A DNA stretch of 64,000 nt from Luzula sylvatica (taxonomy: Eukaryota; Streptophyta; Magnoliopsida; Poales; Juncaceae), in the NCBI GenBank assembly GCA_946800325.1, contig OX326956.1, forward strand, positions 9,155,167 through 9,219,166, written 5' to 3'. The position numbers and the translations under genes were made by a program. The notes below the pieces were generated by a model. It had not been told where the DNA came from, ran no database searches, and was given only the letters and a program-made list of their open reading frames with translations. The stretch's first letter is position 1. Every line of letters begins with the position of its first letter. Positions 48,101 through 62,032 of the stretch are shown one piece after another.

Positions 48101-48350
48101 ATTGAGCCCCAAACTCAAAATAACACCCTTGATGAGGTGGCAAATAAGGAGTTAAGTGAATTGATTAATATTATTAATTGATTCAACTAGCGATTTAAAT
48201 TAATCGTTTAATTAAATTAACACGTCACTTAACATATATTAATGTTAATATACTATAAATTATTTACGTGTCAATTAAAGAGTCTAATCAATTCATTTAA
48301 TCATTTGAAAGCACTTCATCAAAAGTGTTGAGATGAGTTTGGAGGGCAAT
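48101..48350. mobile_element. MITE with about 36-bp imperfect TIRs, 250 bp
   Basis: Left end ATTGAGCCCCAAACTCA...ACACCCTTGATGAGGTG. The right end in reverse complement reads ATTGCCCTCCAAACTCA...ACACTTTTGATGAAGTG. The interior is 'ttaattgattaatatta'-rich. No clean target duplication could be fixed. It sits about 370 bp downstream of the XTH stop. Confidence 0.7.
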
Positions 48351-48719
48351 TATATTTTTTAATCATCGAGTAGATTTAAGTTCAACCACCTTATAAATTA
48401 ACGAATTGCAAACTAAAAAATATTCCAAGAAAAGCAAACCTAATAAATAATTTTTCAATGAACACAAATCCACCTAAAAGAATCCAAAAACCTGTGAACC
48501 CAACAACCCATTTCTATCATACAAACCCTGAAGTAAAGAAAACGCCACCCCTCCTACTCACATGTATCCTCTTTTAAATCCAACCAATAGATTGATATAT
48601 CCACCAAAAATGATAAATATATTGATATAACATCAACAAATGAAAAAAAAAAAAAAATTAAATCTATACCCTATCACTATTTATTGACAATCAACCCAAA
48701 AAACTATCCCAAAACTAAT

Positions 48720-50362
48720 CTAATCCTCAAATTTGCGTGTAGACATTGTATTCGCAACTAAACGGCTCTTTCTTTTCGACTTTTTACGAGGTATAACAAT
48801 TTTCGACTCGCCCCACTCCCAAAAATTTTCCTTTTCAACCACACTGTTATCGCACTCCGGAAAAGTCTCCGAGTATCTCAAAGAGTCGTAACAGACCGTA
48901 TAGGTCAAATAACGCTCTCTAAATTCTCGCATCGCTGCGCGTTTTTTAGGCGTCATGATGGCGTATTGTTCGGTCATGAGTTCCACTTCGGACTCGAGAC
49001 AGTCTTCCATAGATGGTATTTGTTGGATGTTATGCACTTTGCATCCGCGGAGGACGAACTCGGAAAAATCAGAAACGAAAGGGGCGTATTTGTAATTTAC
49101 TTTGTATTTTCCTCCTTCCGTCGCCCAGGCCGACCCGTCCCAAATCGTCGCGTATACGTACATCGGTTTCGACGGGAAATCACCGCCCATTTCTTCGTGT
49201 CGTATAACTTCTCTAATTGGAGTTCCGTCAATGTAGAATCTACATTAAATTCGAAGATATAAACATACCATCTTTTTCATGATATAAAATATATATATGC
49301 TTACATGATATTATTAGCTGTCCATAAGATGGAATAAATATGGGGTTCCTCGGAAGGGTCAAATGGTAAAAGATATCGCTCTTCGCGTCCGCGACTCGTG
49401 CTTCCATTTCCATACACGTTGGTTTGGATTCGCCATTCTTTTCCTTTTCGATCGCCCAAAAACTCAAAATCTAACTCGTCGTGATTATGCTCAAATGCGT
49501 CGCCATTCGATAACTACATAAAATTTCAAAAAAATGTTAAAATTAATTAACAAATATTGGATATATTTGAATGGGTTTTGGTTAATTAATTTGATTCATA
49601 TTTTGTTAATTTAAGCGCAGCCTTTCAAAGAGACACTAATTAATTTTTGGTTTACCATGTGACAAGTACTTGATACCAAACAAACAAACGAACCACCCAA
49701 CAAAGAATAAAATTTTGAACTATCTAACAAACATCCTTTTTTTGAAGTGTCAAATTTTTGGTTTGAATATTCTAATGTCGACTATTGCTAAAAATGAAGA
49801 AAAAGTCAGTAAAAATATTCATTCAAATTTTTCCATCTACTTTTTTGCACTACTAAAAGTCATATATATATCAACTAATTATAAAACCTCATGATAAATA
49901 CCAATATATTTATATATAATATTATTAGATTATAGGTTAAATTTACTCACATAAAAGGCAACAACAACTCCAGCAGTATATCCTCTTGGAAGCTTGATTT
50001 TCGCGCTGAAATATCCATGGTGATACGAATCCTTCGATATAAACCCTGATCCTGAAAATTCACTCAAATTCACTCAAATTCTATAAACTCTCACAAAAAT
50101 ACTTGAATTGATCAATAATCAATCGTCTTAATTGAATTAAATTCGATTAATTACCAGAGTAACGGTCGAGTTTAAGACGAACAGTCCTTCCATTTTTGGA
50201 TTTGACGAGGTTTCCTTCTCCGAATAGATGAGCATATCCTTCATCAAAGGAAACCGCCGGTGGAGAATCGGAATACGAAGCGACGGCTCCGGCGATCGCT
50301 GCCATCATGGTGATCACCGCCACCAGTAGAGAAAGCTTCGACATGAAGATATGCATGTGCAT
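48720..50362 (-). CDS. XTH: Xyloglucan endotransglucosylase/hydrolase, group III type, 4 exons, 345 aa
   Basis: Glycoside hydrolase family 16 enzyme of the cell wall that cuts and rejoins or hydrolyses xyloglucan. Exons: 50362-50155, 50051-49951, 49513-49305, 49239-48720, all GT-AG, frame open to TAG. The N-terminal hydrophobic stretch (about residues 7-29) is a signal peptide, so the protein is secreted. The catalytic motif HDELDFEFL is at residues 114-122 with E116 and E120 as catalytic pair. An N-glycosylation sequon (NGS) follows at N139, as in family members. 'YATIWDGSAWATEGGKYKVN' and 'YKYAPFVSDF' are the acceptor-side signatures. The C-terminal XET domain has 'MREFRERYLTYTVCYDSLRY', as in XTH27-30-like proteins, with a basic extension. 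Two possible starts (Met1 and Met7); the upstream one is given. No lesion seen. Confidence 0.93.
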
Positions 50363-50478
50363 GAGAAATTTCGATCCTTAATTTTCCTTCTCTGATTTGT
50401 AAATTTCTTCTTTGTTGTGCGTGTGCGTATACGAAACGTTTCGCCTTCTTACTTTCTTTCTTTCGCCATTGATTTTGG

Positions 50479-50486
50479 TTTATAAA
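50479..50486 (-). promoter_or_regulatory. Putative TATA box of the XTH gene
   Basis: 'tttataaa' lies about 120 bases upstream of the XTH ATG, in a flank otherwise rich in pyrimidine runs. Position is right; sequence alone is weak evidence in AT-rich DNA. Confidence 0.4.
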
Positions 50487-52589
50487 TGATGAAGAAGATT
50501 AAAGACAAAGGTGAAAAGGCTGCAGGTAGACTCGGTTCATCATTAAATGTATATACCACACAAAGTTTATAACAATAAAAAAAATTATATCATTAAATTA
50601 AATGTATATAAAGATATTTTTTTTTAACTTTGTTATGGAAATTGTATTTTTTTTTTAATAATTTAGATACAGTTTTTGTTGAATACAATGGAAAATAATT
50701 TAAATATAAAGTTTCAATGTTATTTCAGCATATCTTATTATATACTCAGAATATTTAGTGAATCCTTAAATTTGTAAGTTATTCTAAAAATATAATCTGG
50801 AGTTTAAATTGAGGTTTATTAAAACTTAAAATTAGAAAGTTTTTATACGAAATATTTTATTATATTTTTATTTATGTATGCCATATCTAAGTGAATGTGT
50901 AGGTATATATTTTTAGAATTACAAATCATTGTATATTATATTAAACAAACAAAAATATATATTCACTAAAATTAAATCCGTAATCTTTTAAATCACGTAC
51001 AATACGTTCAATCAATTATACATAAATTACACATATAATTTCATTCAATGATGATATTTATCTAGATTTTACATATAAATTTATACGTAAATACATACGT
51101 GACATTCAAATTTAAAATGTCTAGAATTGTGTTTTTCATTTCGAAACTTAACGCAACTGCACTATGACTTGACAGTTGACACACATGTAATTCGGTACAA
51201 ATTTAAATACGAAAAATGTACATGTCTATCAATATTATAATTTTATTACATTGTAATATATAATTATAAATTAAATATTTTATTATTTTATTATTATATT
51301 ATTATTATTATACAAAGCAGCCCAACTCAGTTTGATCCATTATATTATATGTAGACCGGTTATATGGAGGTTATAATTGTTATGATGGGTTTAGTGAAAG
51401 TGGGGTTGGAGCGTGTACACGTATTACTGGACGAGATAAATTGTTTATTTCTTCAACAATTATTCCATACACTTTGGACCCTTGTTAATGTTAACAATCA
51501 ATATTTCTTCTAAAATGAGTACACCAATTAAGCAATAAGCAGTACATACAAATGAAATATAATTAACTTAGGCTTTAATTTTAATTATTAAAGACTAATA
51601 AATCTAAAAATGGATTGCCTGTTTCGTAGGGAAGGTTTCTTCTTAGCTGGGACGAGTGACGTGTCAGATAGTGACACAATAACACGCTTGCATCCTTGCC
51701 ATTTTTGGTTAAGGATTTTCTATGACATGTTTTTTAATTATTTTATGTGCACATAAATAAATCTTGTTTTTTTGAATCATTAGTAATTTCGGTGAAATTA
51801 TTTGATTAGTTAGTAAATTTTAGTAATAACAGTTACGTCAAAAATTATTTATAATTGCGTACATATAAATTGCTTTAGTTTGAAGTGAAATATTATTAAT
51901 ACGATAAGTGTGATACATTTTTGAATTTTTCACGAAATTATTATGAGATATAAATAGATTTTTTGTTATGATTTTTTTTATATTATGTACATTTATGAAG
52001 TAAATATTGCAATAACTAGTGATAATTGCATTGTTGATAATTTCTTTTGTAAGTTATTAAGACTAGCGTTTTGGTCAAATAAATCATCTCAAATTCAATT
52101 TTGCATGAGTCGTACGATTTTCAATATGTCAAAGATATATTAATATGCTAGTTTTTTATTCATTTATTGACGAAAATTACTTCTGGTCCGTGTCAATTTT
52201 GATGCAAGAATCATTTTGAATCTGGTCCTAAATTATTTTGAAAATGATGATTGTTTGTTTAGAGTGTTTCAAGAGTCGAATACTAAAACTAAAACAAAAG
52301 ATTTTTCTGATCGGTAACAACTAACAAGATAATCTAATTCGAACAAATTCAAAACTTGATGAGTTCAAAAATATTTGAAATTTGAATATCTTGCAAAATT
52401 GAAAAATTGAGTGACGCAGTAAAAAAAAATACATTCCCACTAAATTCCATATTTTTGAGGTGCATATCCAAAAATATTCATTAAATATAACATTATTATT
52501 CTCTTTATTTGCCTTATATTAATTTTCTCAACTAAATGACTAAAAATATTTGATGGTTTAAGATCATGCAGTGCAAATGACACGTTCCA

Positions 52590-52915
52590 AAAATATTGGA
52601 ACTTTGGCATAGGAGAACAAAAGAGCAACTTTGTTCATGTATTTATTTTTTTAATATCAGTTTCTTTTTAGTATGGGGCGGTTGGTCTCCCTATATTTTA
52701 ATTACCAAATAAATGACACTATTAAAGTAGTGGTTAAGAGAAAACAAATCATGACCATCTTAATCATATTAAGGGTGCACCAAAGAAAATATATGAAAGG
52801 AAATCTCCATCTCTTTCTGCCATCTTGTTGATGTGATGACTCAAAAAAAATATTATAAATAATGAATATGTAAAATTGTCAATAAATAATTAAACAAAAT
52901 ATTTCAAACATTCAC
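52590..52915. repeat. Dispersed repeat, intact copy (second copy split at 63-64 kb)
   Basis: Shares with the window's right end the blocks 'ggttggtctc', 'aatgacactattaaagtagt', 'ggaaatctccatctctttct' and 'aattgtcaataaataattaaa' in the same order. At 63.4-63.85 kb the second copy is interrupted by another repeat. Confidence 0.65.
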
Positions 52916-55259
52916 CAACTTTTCATTTCTTAATTAAATAAAAATCGACTTTTTAGATTTTCTCTTTTAGTGATTATAAAGTATGTTAAAAAAAATCATT
53001 TGAACTCATATGGGTTAAAATTAACAGTGACCTAATAGATTTTTTTTATCAAATTAAAAGGAAAATTAGAATTCTGCTATCGATTTTCTAGAAACAAATT
53101 GAATAAGTCAATTAACAAGTTTGTCATGCTTGATTTTGATGATTTAGAATTTGAAGTTGATTGAGAGGCCATATATTGAATAGTCTTTAATTCCTGTTGA
53201 AAATACAAAGTTTGAGTAAATGATATCATATATTTTCAAACAAGTTATGTCATACAATATATTTTCTTTAATTGTGTGCATTACATGATAAATAATAAAA
53301 TAATCCACACAGAGGTAGGTATGTATAAAAGCCACCATCTCCACCACAAAAAAAGAACCAAAATTTTCAATTTCCTCCATATTTTGTTCTTTCTTTCATT
53401 GTGAAAATTTAGAATGAGAAAATAACAAGCAAATTGAGTTATAACATTGTAATATTTAATATCATGGAAACCCTTAAAACTCATTAAATTTGCTACAATA
53501 CAAAGAATAATCAAGTTATAGGTCCCACATTATAGTCAAATAAGTCTCCTAAATAAAATAAAATAGAAGAGAATATTTTCAAATTTGTGGGCCAAGATTA
53601 ATGAGGACCTAATTATGTTTTGCTGGCATTTAGGATGTACTTGAGCCGCCCACGTCTATCCATTTTTTTCATCACTGACAAGTGGGCTCCACTGGTTAAA
53701 AATATTATAGCCAATTAATTTCATAATTTTATCCTGTAAACACCCCAAAACAAAATAGAGATGATACTGAACCGAGTTTTTACGCGCGAATTCAGCTCAG
53801 ATTCAGCGTGACATTATTGTTCGAGTCGAATTCTGAAGTGAAAATCAAGAAACAATACAAACTCTTATTTTTTTTTATTCGATTTTTTCGCAATTTCAGA
53901 AGAAAAGGTGAAATTCATATCAATGATCTACAAAATTCAAGTTGATATGGTTACTCAATTAAATAAATATTATTTTATTTTGATAAATATAGGTGCCACT
54001 TGGCAGGACAGGATAGGGTGAGAGATAACTGATAAGTGGGGCTTGAATGGTCGTTATCCTGCATGGACATGTTACCAACCTCCTGTTAATGTACAGCTAT
54101 TAATTTTCCACACATCTTTTTTGGCAATTGTGCTCGTGAATTATCATGGATAAGGCTAGTTTTCGTGGAACTGTTACATAAATATACAGGCAAAAATCTA
54201 ACGAAAGTGCATATATAGTTGCATTATTTATTTGTTTATAATTGTTAGATATCTTTCTATTTACATAAATGTATGTGAGCTGGACGGTGTTTGGCAGATA
54301 GGGATGTACGCAAGATACAACCCAATAAAGCCACCACCATGCTTGTCCTTCTCAGGCCTTCGCACCTTGTAATTTCGGCCACGATACATTATGCCAATAT
54401 GACATGTTTTGTTGATGTGACGTAGTGTGATTGAATGAGATTTTATATATATTTATGCTACTTCAGCATTTTGTTGTCAATCATGTTGTAATCATGTAGT
54501 GATATCCTACTGTGTAACATTACTCTATATGCATATGAATCGGGATTGTCCGAATCGGAATTCTACCTTGAATCGTTTAGCGTGTAATAATACATCAATT
54601 AATGCTTAGTTTATGATTTATCGTATAAAATGTGAAATTAGCAATCACGTGATGGGGTCGCGCTAATTATATTCGACGATGAATTGAATAGGATTTTGCT
54701 TTCTCACGAATCTAGAACGAGATTGATGGCGGACGAAGCATCGAAATGGCGAGGAAGAAGACTAATAAGTAATAACTCCATGGAGGCGAAACAAACATGA
54801 TTTATTAGGATTGTGAGTGGTTTATGTTGAAACATTATTATAACGTTAAACTTATATTATACATAGCATTTTTTGTATTAAATTACTGTTATTTTGAATG
54901 CTTAAGTTAAAAAGATCATTTTGATTTAATAATATTATAGCATTTTGGTGAATGCACATGTACAATCTAAGAAATAGATCTTTTTGCAGAGACCACAGAA
55001 AAGAGGCACTGAACAGAAAACACAGGTATGTTGTGTTGGTTAGTTAATTGTCTGGCTCTGGTTGCTTCTTTCAACCGTTTACACTATCCAATCTGACAAT
55101 TGACACGTGGCAACTCTATTTCGTGTTCATTTTATCAACATAGATAAAAAGAGGGGTGATGCATGTCCTCGTTAAAACTCTTTAAATTGATTGATTGATG
55201 GGTTGATGTTTGTATTAATGATGATGATAAACTATGATTTTTTTTTTCATCCTATATAA

Positions 55260-55760
55260 AAAAAGATAAAAAAAGATTCATCGTTTCATATATCATTAAT
55301 TTATTTAATATTTTTAACAAGTTTGTTTACTATTATCTATAATTAATGAAATTTAAATCTATAAATTTGGAAAATAAGTTATTTGGACTAAATTAATATA
55401 ACATTTAACATGTGTTAAACGGATACACATGAATAAATCATCGTAAACAATAAACAAAAATATAATAATGAAAATTTGTTTCTTTTAAAAAAAAATTGAA
55501 AAAAAAATAATAAAAATTTGTTCAAATAAATATGACTTATCGTGTGTTAAATTAAATATAATAAAAATATTATATAAACCAAATTATTTTTTCATAATTT
55601 GGTTTACCACCTAATCAATATGGTTTACCACCTAATAAATACAGTTTGTCACCTAATTAATACGGTTTGCCACCTATTATGATTTATTATCTAAAATAAT
55701 TTAAAATTTAATGCATTTATTATATATTGTCAACACATCAATACATTGTGAGATATTATA
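55260..55760. repeat. Dispersed repeat related to 63,420-63,840
   Basis: Common landmarks: 'taatttatttaatatttttaaca', 'aacatgtgttaaacgga', 'aaaatttgttcaaataaata' and 'tttattatatattgtcaaca', in the same order and orientation. No coding sequence, and termini not defined. (The first landmark is compared as two adjacent blocks.). Confidence 0.6.
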
Positions 55761-55900
55761 AGGGACAAATATTTTTTTTTTTTTAAGATAAAACTACCCT
55801 ATCTCGTCGTATAATTAAATGATAATTAGAATATTCTATTTTTAATATAAAACATGGGACCAAAACTTTGACTATTAATCCTAGTATAATATTTCACAAA

Positions 55901-57460
55901 CACTTTTCTCAAATCTTAGATTGCCACGTCACGTAATCCCATTAATTTTTTACGAAAACATATCTTTCACGTCCATTTAAAATTACCGTCTGAACGCTTC
56001 CTATTTTCACACACTTCACACTCTTCTCTAGCTTCACGTCTCTTTCTAAGGATCATTCACATCTTTCTCAAGAGCTATTCGAGAAAGCCATTCGCCGCTC
56101 GCGCCTTCAATAGATATTAGATACCTCTCTCAAAGCCATTCACGCCTTCAAATGACACTTTTTAAAAAAAAAAAACTCCTCTTCACCAAATAACCTTTCT
56201 CCCACCAAACCAATGCTCACTTGATCTTCACAGGCCATGGCCATGGCACACCGACGCCTCTTCCCCCTCTCCCTCTAACCGATACCTTCATTTCTTCACG
56301 GACGCTATGCCACAACGACTCCACTTCTCCTTTTCCCGTCAGATTCGAGCGATGCCACGCCAACGCCAATTTCTCTTTCTCGTCAGATTCGATCCTGGTC
56401 AGAGATTCGAAAAGTTAGTCATTTTTTTGATTAAAATCACTTGAAATTGTTCGAACTTATTGCCTCTCAGATTCATTTTACAGATGCGTTTTTTTTTTAA
56501 AAGATTTGCAATAGAAATGTTAATTGTTTTTTACAGATGCATTTTTCTTGTGTTTCCTTTGAGGATTTTCCATATTTGACAAGTTTCCAGATTTCGATTA
56601 ATTTGAGGAATTCAATTAAATTAGGAAATTTCCAATTAATTGACTGGTTTCCAATTATTGGGTTTTCATTTTATTTTTTTGTATATTGGGGTTTATTTGG
56701 TAATTAATTATATTTCACAAATTTGCTACATATAGATATTTTTATGCTGATTGCAGAAATCCATAAATATGGTAATTGTAGGTGTTTGTTTTGTTAATAT
56801 TTTCTTGCTAACTCTTGTGAATCACTAAATTTACTGTAAATCCTATTTAAAGAGTATTAATTTTCAAATTTCAAAATTTTGAATTTCGCAGTACTGTTTT
56901 CAATACACAAAATTTATTTTGAATTTAATGTAAATCACCTTTTTCCTGGTGTGATTAGAAAACTTAATTGCAATTGAAGAAAAAGTAGTAAGGTACTATC
57001 AATATACATACTTAGTCGTTACATATCTCTCTGAATTTAGCCAGTTTTTACGTTTATATATTCTTTTCAATTACAGATTTAGGTTAGAACTCATTTCGAG
57101 CAAAAACCTCATGAAGATAATGAAGATAACGTGTTAGATGAAATTCCTAATTACGTTGGTTTAGTTTATCTCTTGTTGTAATAAATGGGCATGCTATTTA
57201 ATCTCACTTCATTTAGTCAATTTTTTTTGCTGATTTTGAAGGGGTTCCAATAAACCGGTGAAATTGGGCAAAATTCCAAGGAGGGAGCATTTCCGTGCAA
57301 TTTGTATTTTGCGTTCCTCAAAACCGTAAGCGGCGTAAGCATTTTTTATGATAATTTATTTTGAGAATTTACCAAAATGCCCCAACATTATGCCTAATTG
57401 TTTAGAGAAAAAACCTACAATTTTGAAAACTGCAAAAAGTGTAGGTGATTAAAATTTGGA
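55901..57460 (+). other. CT-rich leader-like segment and AT-rich DNA, no convincing gene
   Basis: 55,970-56,420 is richer in C and resembles a plant 5' leader, with a frame at 56221-56418 (Thr/Pro/Ser-rich, 65 aa) that I do not regard as proven. Donor-like 'aaaag|ttagtc' follows. The rest is non-coding. Could be a captured or decayed gene 5' end, or a non-coding transcript. Confidence 0.3.
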
Positions 57461-57464
57461 AGAT

Positions 57465-57900
57465 CGCAAATGATATTTTTTTTCTTTTCTGCAGTTTAAT
57501 TAATAATAGCAGGACTTCTTTTCAATCTAGCCACAATGCAGGGACCTTTTTGCAAATTTATATTTCAGTAGTAATTTTGAGGGATTTTTTTATTTGATTT
57601 TTTTTGCAGTCGTTGAGCTTCGCAACGCAAATTCCAACTGTGTGCCTCATAGTGGTACGCATTTATACATTTTGGTGTTCTATTTATTCAATTTTTTTTC
57701 TTTTCTGCAATTTAATTAATAATAGCATGACTTCTTTGCAATCTAAGCACAATGCAGGGACCTTTTTGCAAATTTATATTTCAGTAGTAATTTTGAGGGA
57801 TCTTTTTATTTGATTTTTTTGCAATTGTTGAGCTTCGCAGCGCAAATTCCAACTGTGCGTCTCATAGTGGTAAGCAATTATACATTTAATGTTCTGTTAA
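57465..57900. repeat. Tandem duplication, two copies of about 216 bp
   Basis: 'gcagtttaattaataatagc' at 57,491 recurs as 'gcaatttaattaataatagc' at 57,707. The copies stay about 90% alike through 'caacgcaaattccaactgtg' (about 57,622 and 57,838), then diverge after 'ctcatagtggta'. Confidence 0.9.
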
Positions 57901-58364
57901 TTCAATTAATTTTTGGGAGAAATTTTCGGACAATTCTGAAAAGGGTCTATTTAAATAATTAAATGATATGTATTTTATTTATGAGTAATTTTAGCAATTT
58001 ACTTCATTATAATTTTTTGAATTTGATTGAAGCGTCCCCTATTCCAACTGTGCTTCAATTTTGAAAAAAGTCTAAAATTGGAAAATGAACATGTATTACC
58101 AAAAAAAAAGGAAAAGAACCATTATTATCTTAGTTCTCGCTCTCAAACTGTGTTACGTAGGTTCCAGTCCCCAAATTTCTGCGGGGACAAACTGCTAAAC
58201 GGGACATGAGAAAGCTAGATTCGAAGCTCTCGCTCTCAATCCCTCTCCAATGATTTTTAAAATTGAAGCAACAACTGATATTATTAGCTTCGTCGAGAAC
58301 AGGTATTAAAATTGTTTTTTTTGGGGAAACTGGCAAAAGGCTCCTCTATTATGCACAAATATCT

Positions 58365-59495
58365 GGTTCTGAATATCGGACTCGGACTCGGACTCGGCCG
58401 GCCCTGTCGACTCGGGGCTCGGTCGACTCGGACGAGACTCGGCCGAGTCAAAAAAAAAAATCGGACGGTTGATAAAAAAAATCGAAAAAATGGAAAAATA
58501 TATAAAAAAATATTTTAAAAATTAATAATCATTCATAAACATGATAATAACAAATTCAACTCATAAAACTCAAATTACTACAATAAAAACATGTCATTTG
58601 GAATAATATGTCTATTGATTGTATATACAATAGTATGGTTATCGCCGTATACAATAATATTGTTATTAGTTGTATGTACAAAAATGTATCTCAAAATTCA
58701 AACTCAATAAAATGGTTATTGGCTACTTAAAAGTAAATAGATTCTTCTAAAAAAATAATCTTTATTAATAAAATAATATATAAATATATATGATATTTAT
58801 AACTTATAAGTATGTGTTGTATTTATTTATAAAGAGAGCATTATTCAATCTAGTTTTATTTTTAGCTTATTGTTCAACGTAGTTATAAAACAATATATCT
58901 AAAAAAGAAAATTACATATAATTATCTTACTAATATAATATCTGTAGTTATATTATTTATTTATGTATGATTTTATTAATATAAACTTTCTACACAGCAA
59001 TTTTTGGGTAAATGTGTTTGTGTACAGTAGTAGCTTAAATTAACATGGCTTTATTGTGGTATTGGATTTTTTGTGGTTATCTTTAATATCTTAATGAAAA
59101 GATAATACCAAAATAACTACAAAAGTTCAAAAATATAAAACATAGCAATCAAACATGCCATATACAATCCCATTTATCTCTCTTCCTCTCCCTATCAACT
59201 CGAGCTCTTTTTTCTTGTTCATGGCTGTTCATTCATGGATATTAAAAGCTCGAGCTTTCTCTCGTTCTTCTCCCAATCTCATTAAACTCAACCTTAAAAC
59301 TTGGATTCCGACCGGATCTAGTCATAAACCGGCGATTCTACAAACTATGATACACAAAACATCTTATCTCAAAAAAAAAAAAAAAAAAAAAATTCGGTGA
59401 CTCGGATCCGATTTTATCGGGGCAAAATCGGCTCGGTGGCCACCGAGTCCGAGAATATCGGCCGAGTTTTTTTTATCTCGGCCGATATTACGAAC
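58365..59495. mobile_element. TIR element with CTCGG-rich subterminal repeats, about 1.13 kb
   Basis: Left end GGTTCTGAATATCGGACTCGG; the right end in reverse complement is GGTTCGTAATATCGGCCGAG. Both ends carry many 'actcgg'/'ccgagt' units. The interior is AT-rich with no transposase. Flanks share 'caaatat', but a clean target duplication is not certain. Probably a non-autonomous hAT-like element. Confidence 0.6.
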
Positions 59496-59690
59496 CATGC
59501 AAATATTCCAAAATGCCCCCATGTTAGCTATTTGTTATTAGTAATTGCTAAAAAGTGGTACATCAATTTTAATGTATTTATTTTATTTATATAATTATAT
59601 TTTGATGGGTTGTGTAGATTTAAATTGAAATTTAAATGCCAGAAGATTGGCATAATCAGTTCTCATCGGTGCCAATTATGAGCAACTGAG

Positions 59691-60881
59691 GGGCCGTTTG
59701 GCAAGCGGAATTAGTAGAGTGGAATTGGATTACAAGGTGGAGGAGTAAAAAGTTCTTGAATTAGTAATTCCACAGTTTGTTTGGATGTCCAAATTATAAG
59801 ATGCTGGAAAATATAATTCCTTGTTTGGTTGTTTAAAAAATTTCTGGAATTATGTTAATTGTGAATAAAAATAATATTTTAATTAAATTAGTAAAATATT
59901 TAAATATTATGATATGATTATACAAAAATAAAAAACTAAGACAATAGAGAAAAAAAATATGCAAATTAAATTATCTTTAATCTAAAAAATAAAAATAATC
60001 TTATATGTTGATCAAAATTCAAAATTTGATTATGGAAATATTACTGAGTATAAATTACATATTTCAACTTAACTCGCATTTGCATATAGGTTCATTCAAT
60101 TATACAATCATGACTCTAACTCTAATTTTTAATCTTAAATCTTCACTGTCAAAATCAACTAGTCTTCAATTAAGGATCAATTAGATATTAGCCCATAACA
60201 GTAAGCATCAAACTAATTTTATATTCTTGGTCTATTCACTATTTTTCTCTCACTCACTTTCTCCTTGAGAGCAAAATGATACTTTATACAATTTGTAAAA
60301 AATAATTTCTTTTGGGGGGTCCCAATTAACTAATTTAGTCGATGTTAATACTTGATCAATCTTATATGACAAATGGGTGATTTTTTTTATTCAATCTCAT
60401 AGTATTTACAATTGATACTAATACCAGATGGAATATACCTAAGTAAAACAAAATCATTGTTTAAAAAATACATCAAGTCAAGGACTCAAGGTGGATGCGC
60501 TCAGAAATTTATCATAAAGTAGAGGTACATATGCAATATCAGTAGAGTGCGATAGATGGGAGACAAATCGAGAGAGATAAGACAAACAGAGCATAGAGTA
60601 GCAAGCTCCGGATCGAAGCAGAGAAACAGAGTAAAAATGTGTTAACTTTGGAGAAAACTAATCAGTAGAGTACAAGCGTGAGAGAAGAATTAGGCAAGAG
60701 AGAGATTCTCCACTTTGGCGCTCCATCATCTGGAGAGAATTTCATTTCACTAGAGTTGTGGAATAATATTTCTCCGGAACTTTTTGGCTCCTTTCTAATT
60801 CTTACGCCAAACAAGTAATATGGGTTTTGCGGGGATATAAGATCCCGCTCTAGTCCAAAATTCCGGCTCCCAAACACGCCC
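59691..60881. mobile_element. TIR element (GGGCCGTTTGG... ends), 1.19 kb
   Basis: Left GGGCCGTTTGGCAAGCGGAATT; the right end in reverse complement is GGGCGTGTTTGGGAGCCGGAAT. Flanked by TGAG at 59687-59690 and 60882-60885 (possibly CTGAG). The 'gggc.gtttgg' start is common among plant non-autonomous DNA transposons. No transposase frame inside. Confidence 0.7.
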
Positions 60882-60885
60882 TGAG

Positions 60886-62032
60886 ATAGAAATATGACAA
60901 AACGTTTGGATATGAATCTCAAGGTACAATTAAAGAATAGGTGGATGGATTGCAAGAACGTGAGTCAACATTTTGATTCTCTGTACTGTTAGGGCCTCTT
61001 TCAAATCTGACAAAGATTGCTCCACAGGTACAATTAAAGAATATTATTAAAATCAAATCCTCAAATAAAAATTCCTTTCCTTTTTGTGAATTTTAGAAAA
61101 GCTGTATTCTTAATTATGTTTTCAACATTTTGAATGACTTCAATTTAATTCTTAGATGCAATTATATACGATTATTTATTTTTAGATGCAATTATGTACG
61201 ATTATTGTTAGGGGGTTCCCTACAAATGCCATTAAAGCAGGGGATTCAGAGGTAATTAGATATAATGCAGAGAATTTATTGCAAATTCGAAATAATAATA
61301 GATATATTTTTGTGTGGGTAAATTTTTAAAATTTTACATTTTATTTTAAGGGGCATCAATGATATTTTTAATTTTGCAGGGTATAAATGATATTAATAGT
61401 TTTTGCAGGGTATATTATGATACTAAGGTTTTTGTTTTCTATTTGTTGAATTTTATAGGTATTTTTTAATACAAAATAATGATTGATCCTTTTGTAATGA
61501 TGTAATGTAGTTTTGGAGCACTGCGATGCAGTTCGAGAATTTCATTAGATTTCTGAGATACCTTTTTTATATATGTTATACTGATATGGATTATGGATTC
61601 ATAATAAGAACAAAAACAAAAAAATTAAATTGTTCTTTATTTTAGATGTTGTATGTACGATATGTGGAGCAAAGCTGAGGATATTGGAACTAAGGAAACT
61701 TGAGAAAGAGAAGTCATTTCATTTTCTCATAAATAAAATCAACAATTATTTATCATGAATATGGACTGAGAAATGTAATTTTGAGATATGTAGTTTTGAG
61801 AAGTGATCTGCCACAATATAATAACAATAAATTTTAATTATTTTCAACTAACGCATGATAATTATTTATCATTAATAAAATAATCATTTTTATTTGGTTT
61901 AATTTTAGATGGATGGTAAACACTCATTACTTTATTTTATAGTTGGTTGGTCATAATTATGTATAATTAATCAAATTTTACTATCCTGACAATATGCATC
62001 AAGCTATTATAAATATAGAAACAATTAAAAAT
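60886..62032. other. AT-rich DNA, no gene seen
   Basis: Low-complexity sequence ending at a Helitron terminus. 'ttagatgcaattat(a/g)tacgat' occurs twice (about 61,154 and 61,182). Part of it is presumably the body of the Helitron. Confidence 0.4.

Larger units (their letters stand above)
50520..55900. other. Gene-free AT-rich DNA, 5.4 kb
   Basis: No open frame with a recognisable product. Repeats inside: 52,590-52,915 is related to 63,060-63,400 plus 63,850-63,990; 55,260-55,760 is related to 63,420-63,840. Both are described separately. A run of 'accacctaat(a/c)aatac' phrases lies at 55,605-55,675. Confidence 0.45.

Noticed and set aside
56221..56418. 65-aa Pro/Thr/Ser-rich frame as a gene
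   Set aside because: Low-complexity, no family match from memory, no second exon that keeps frame. Left as leader-like sequence only.
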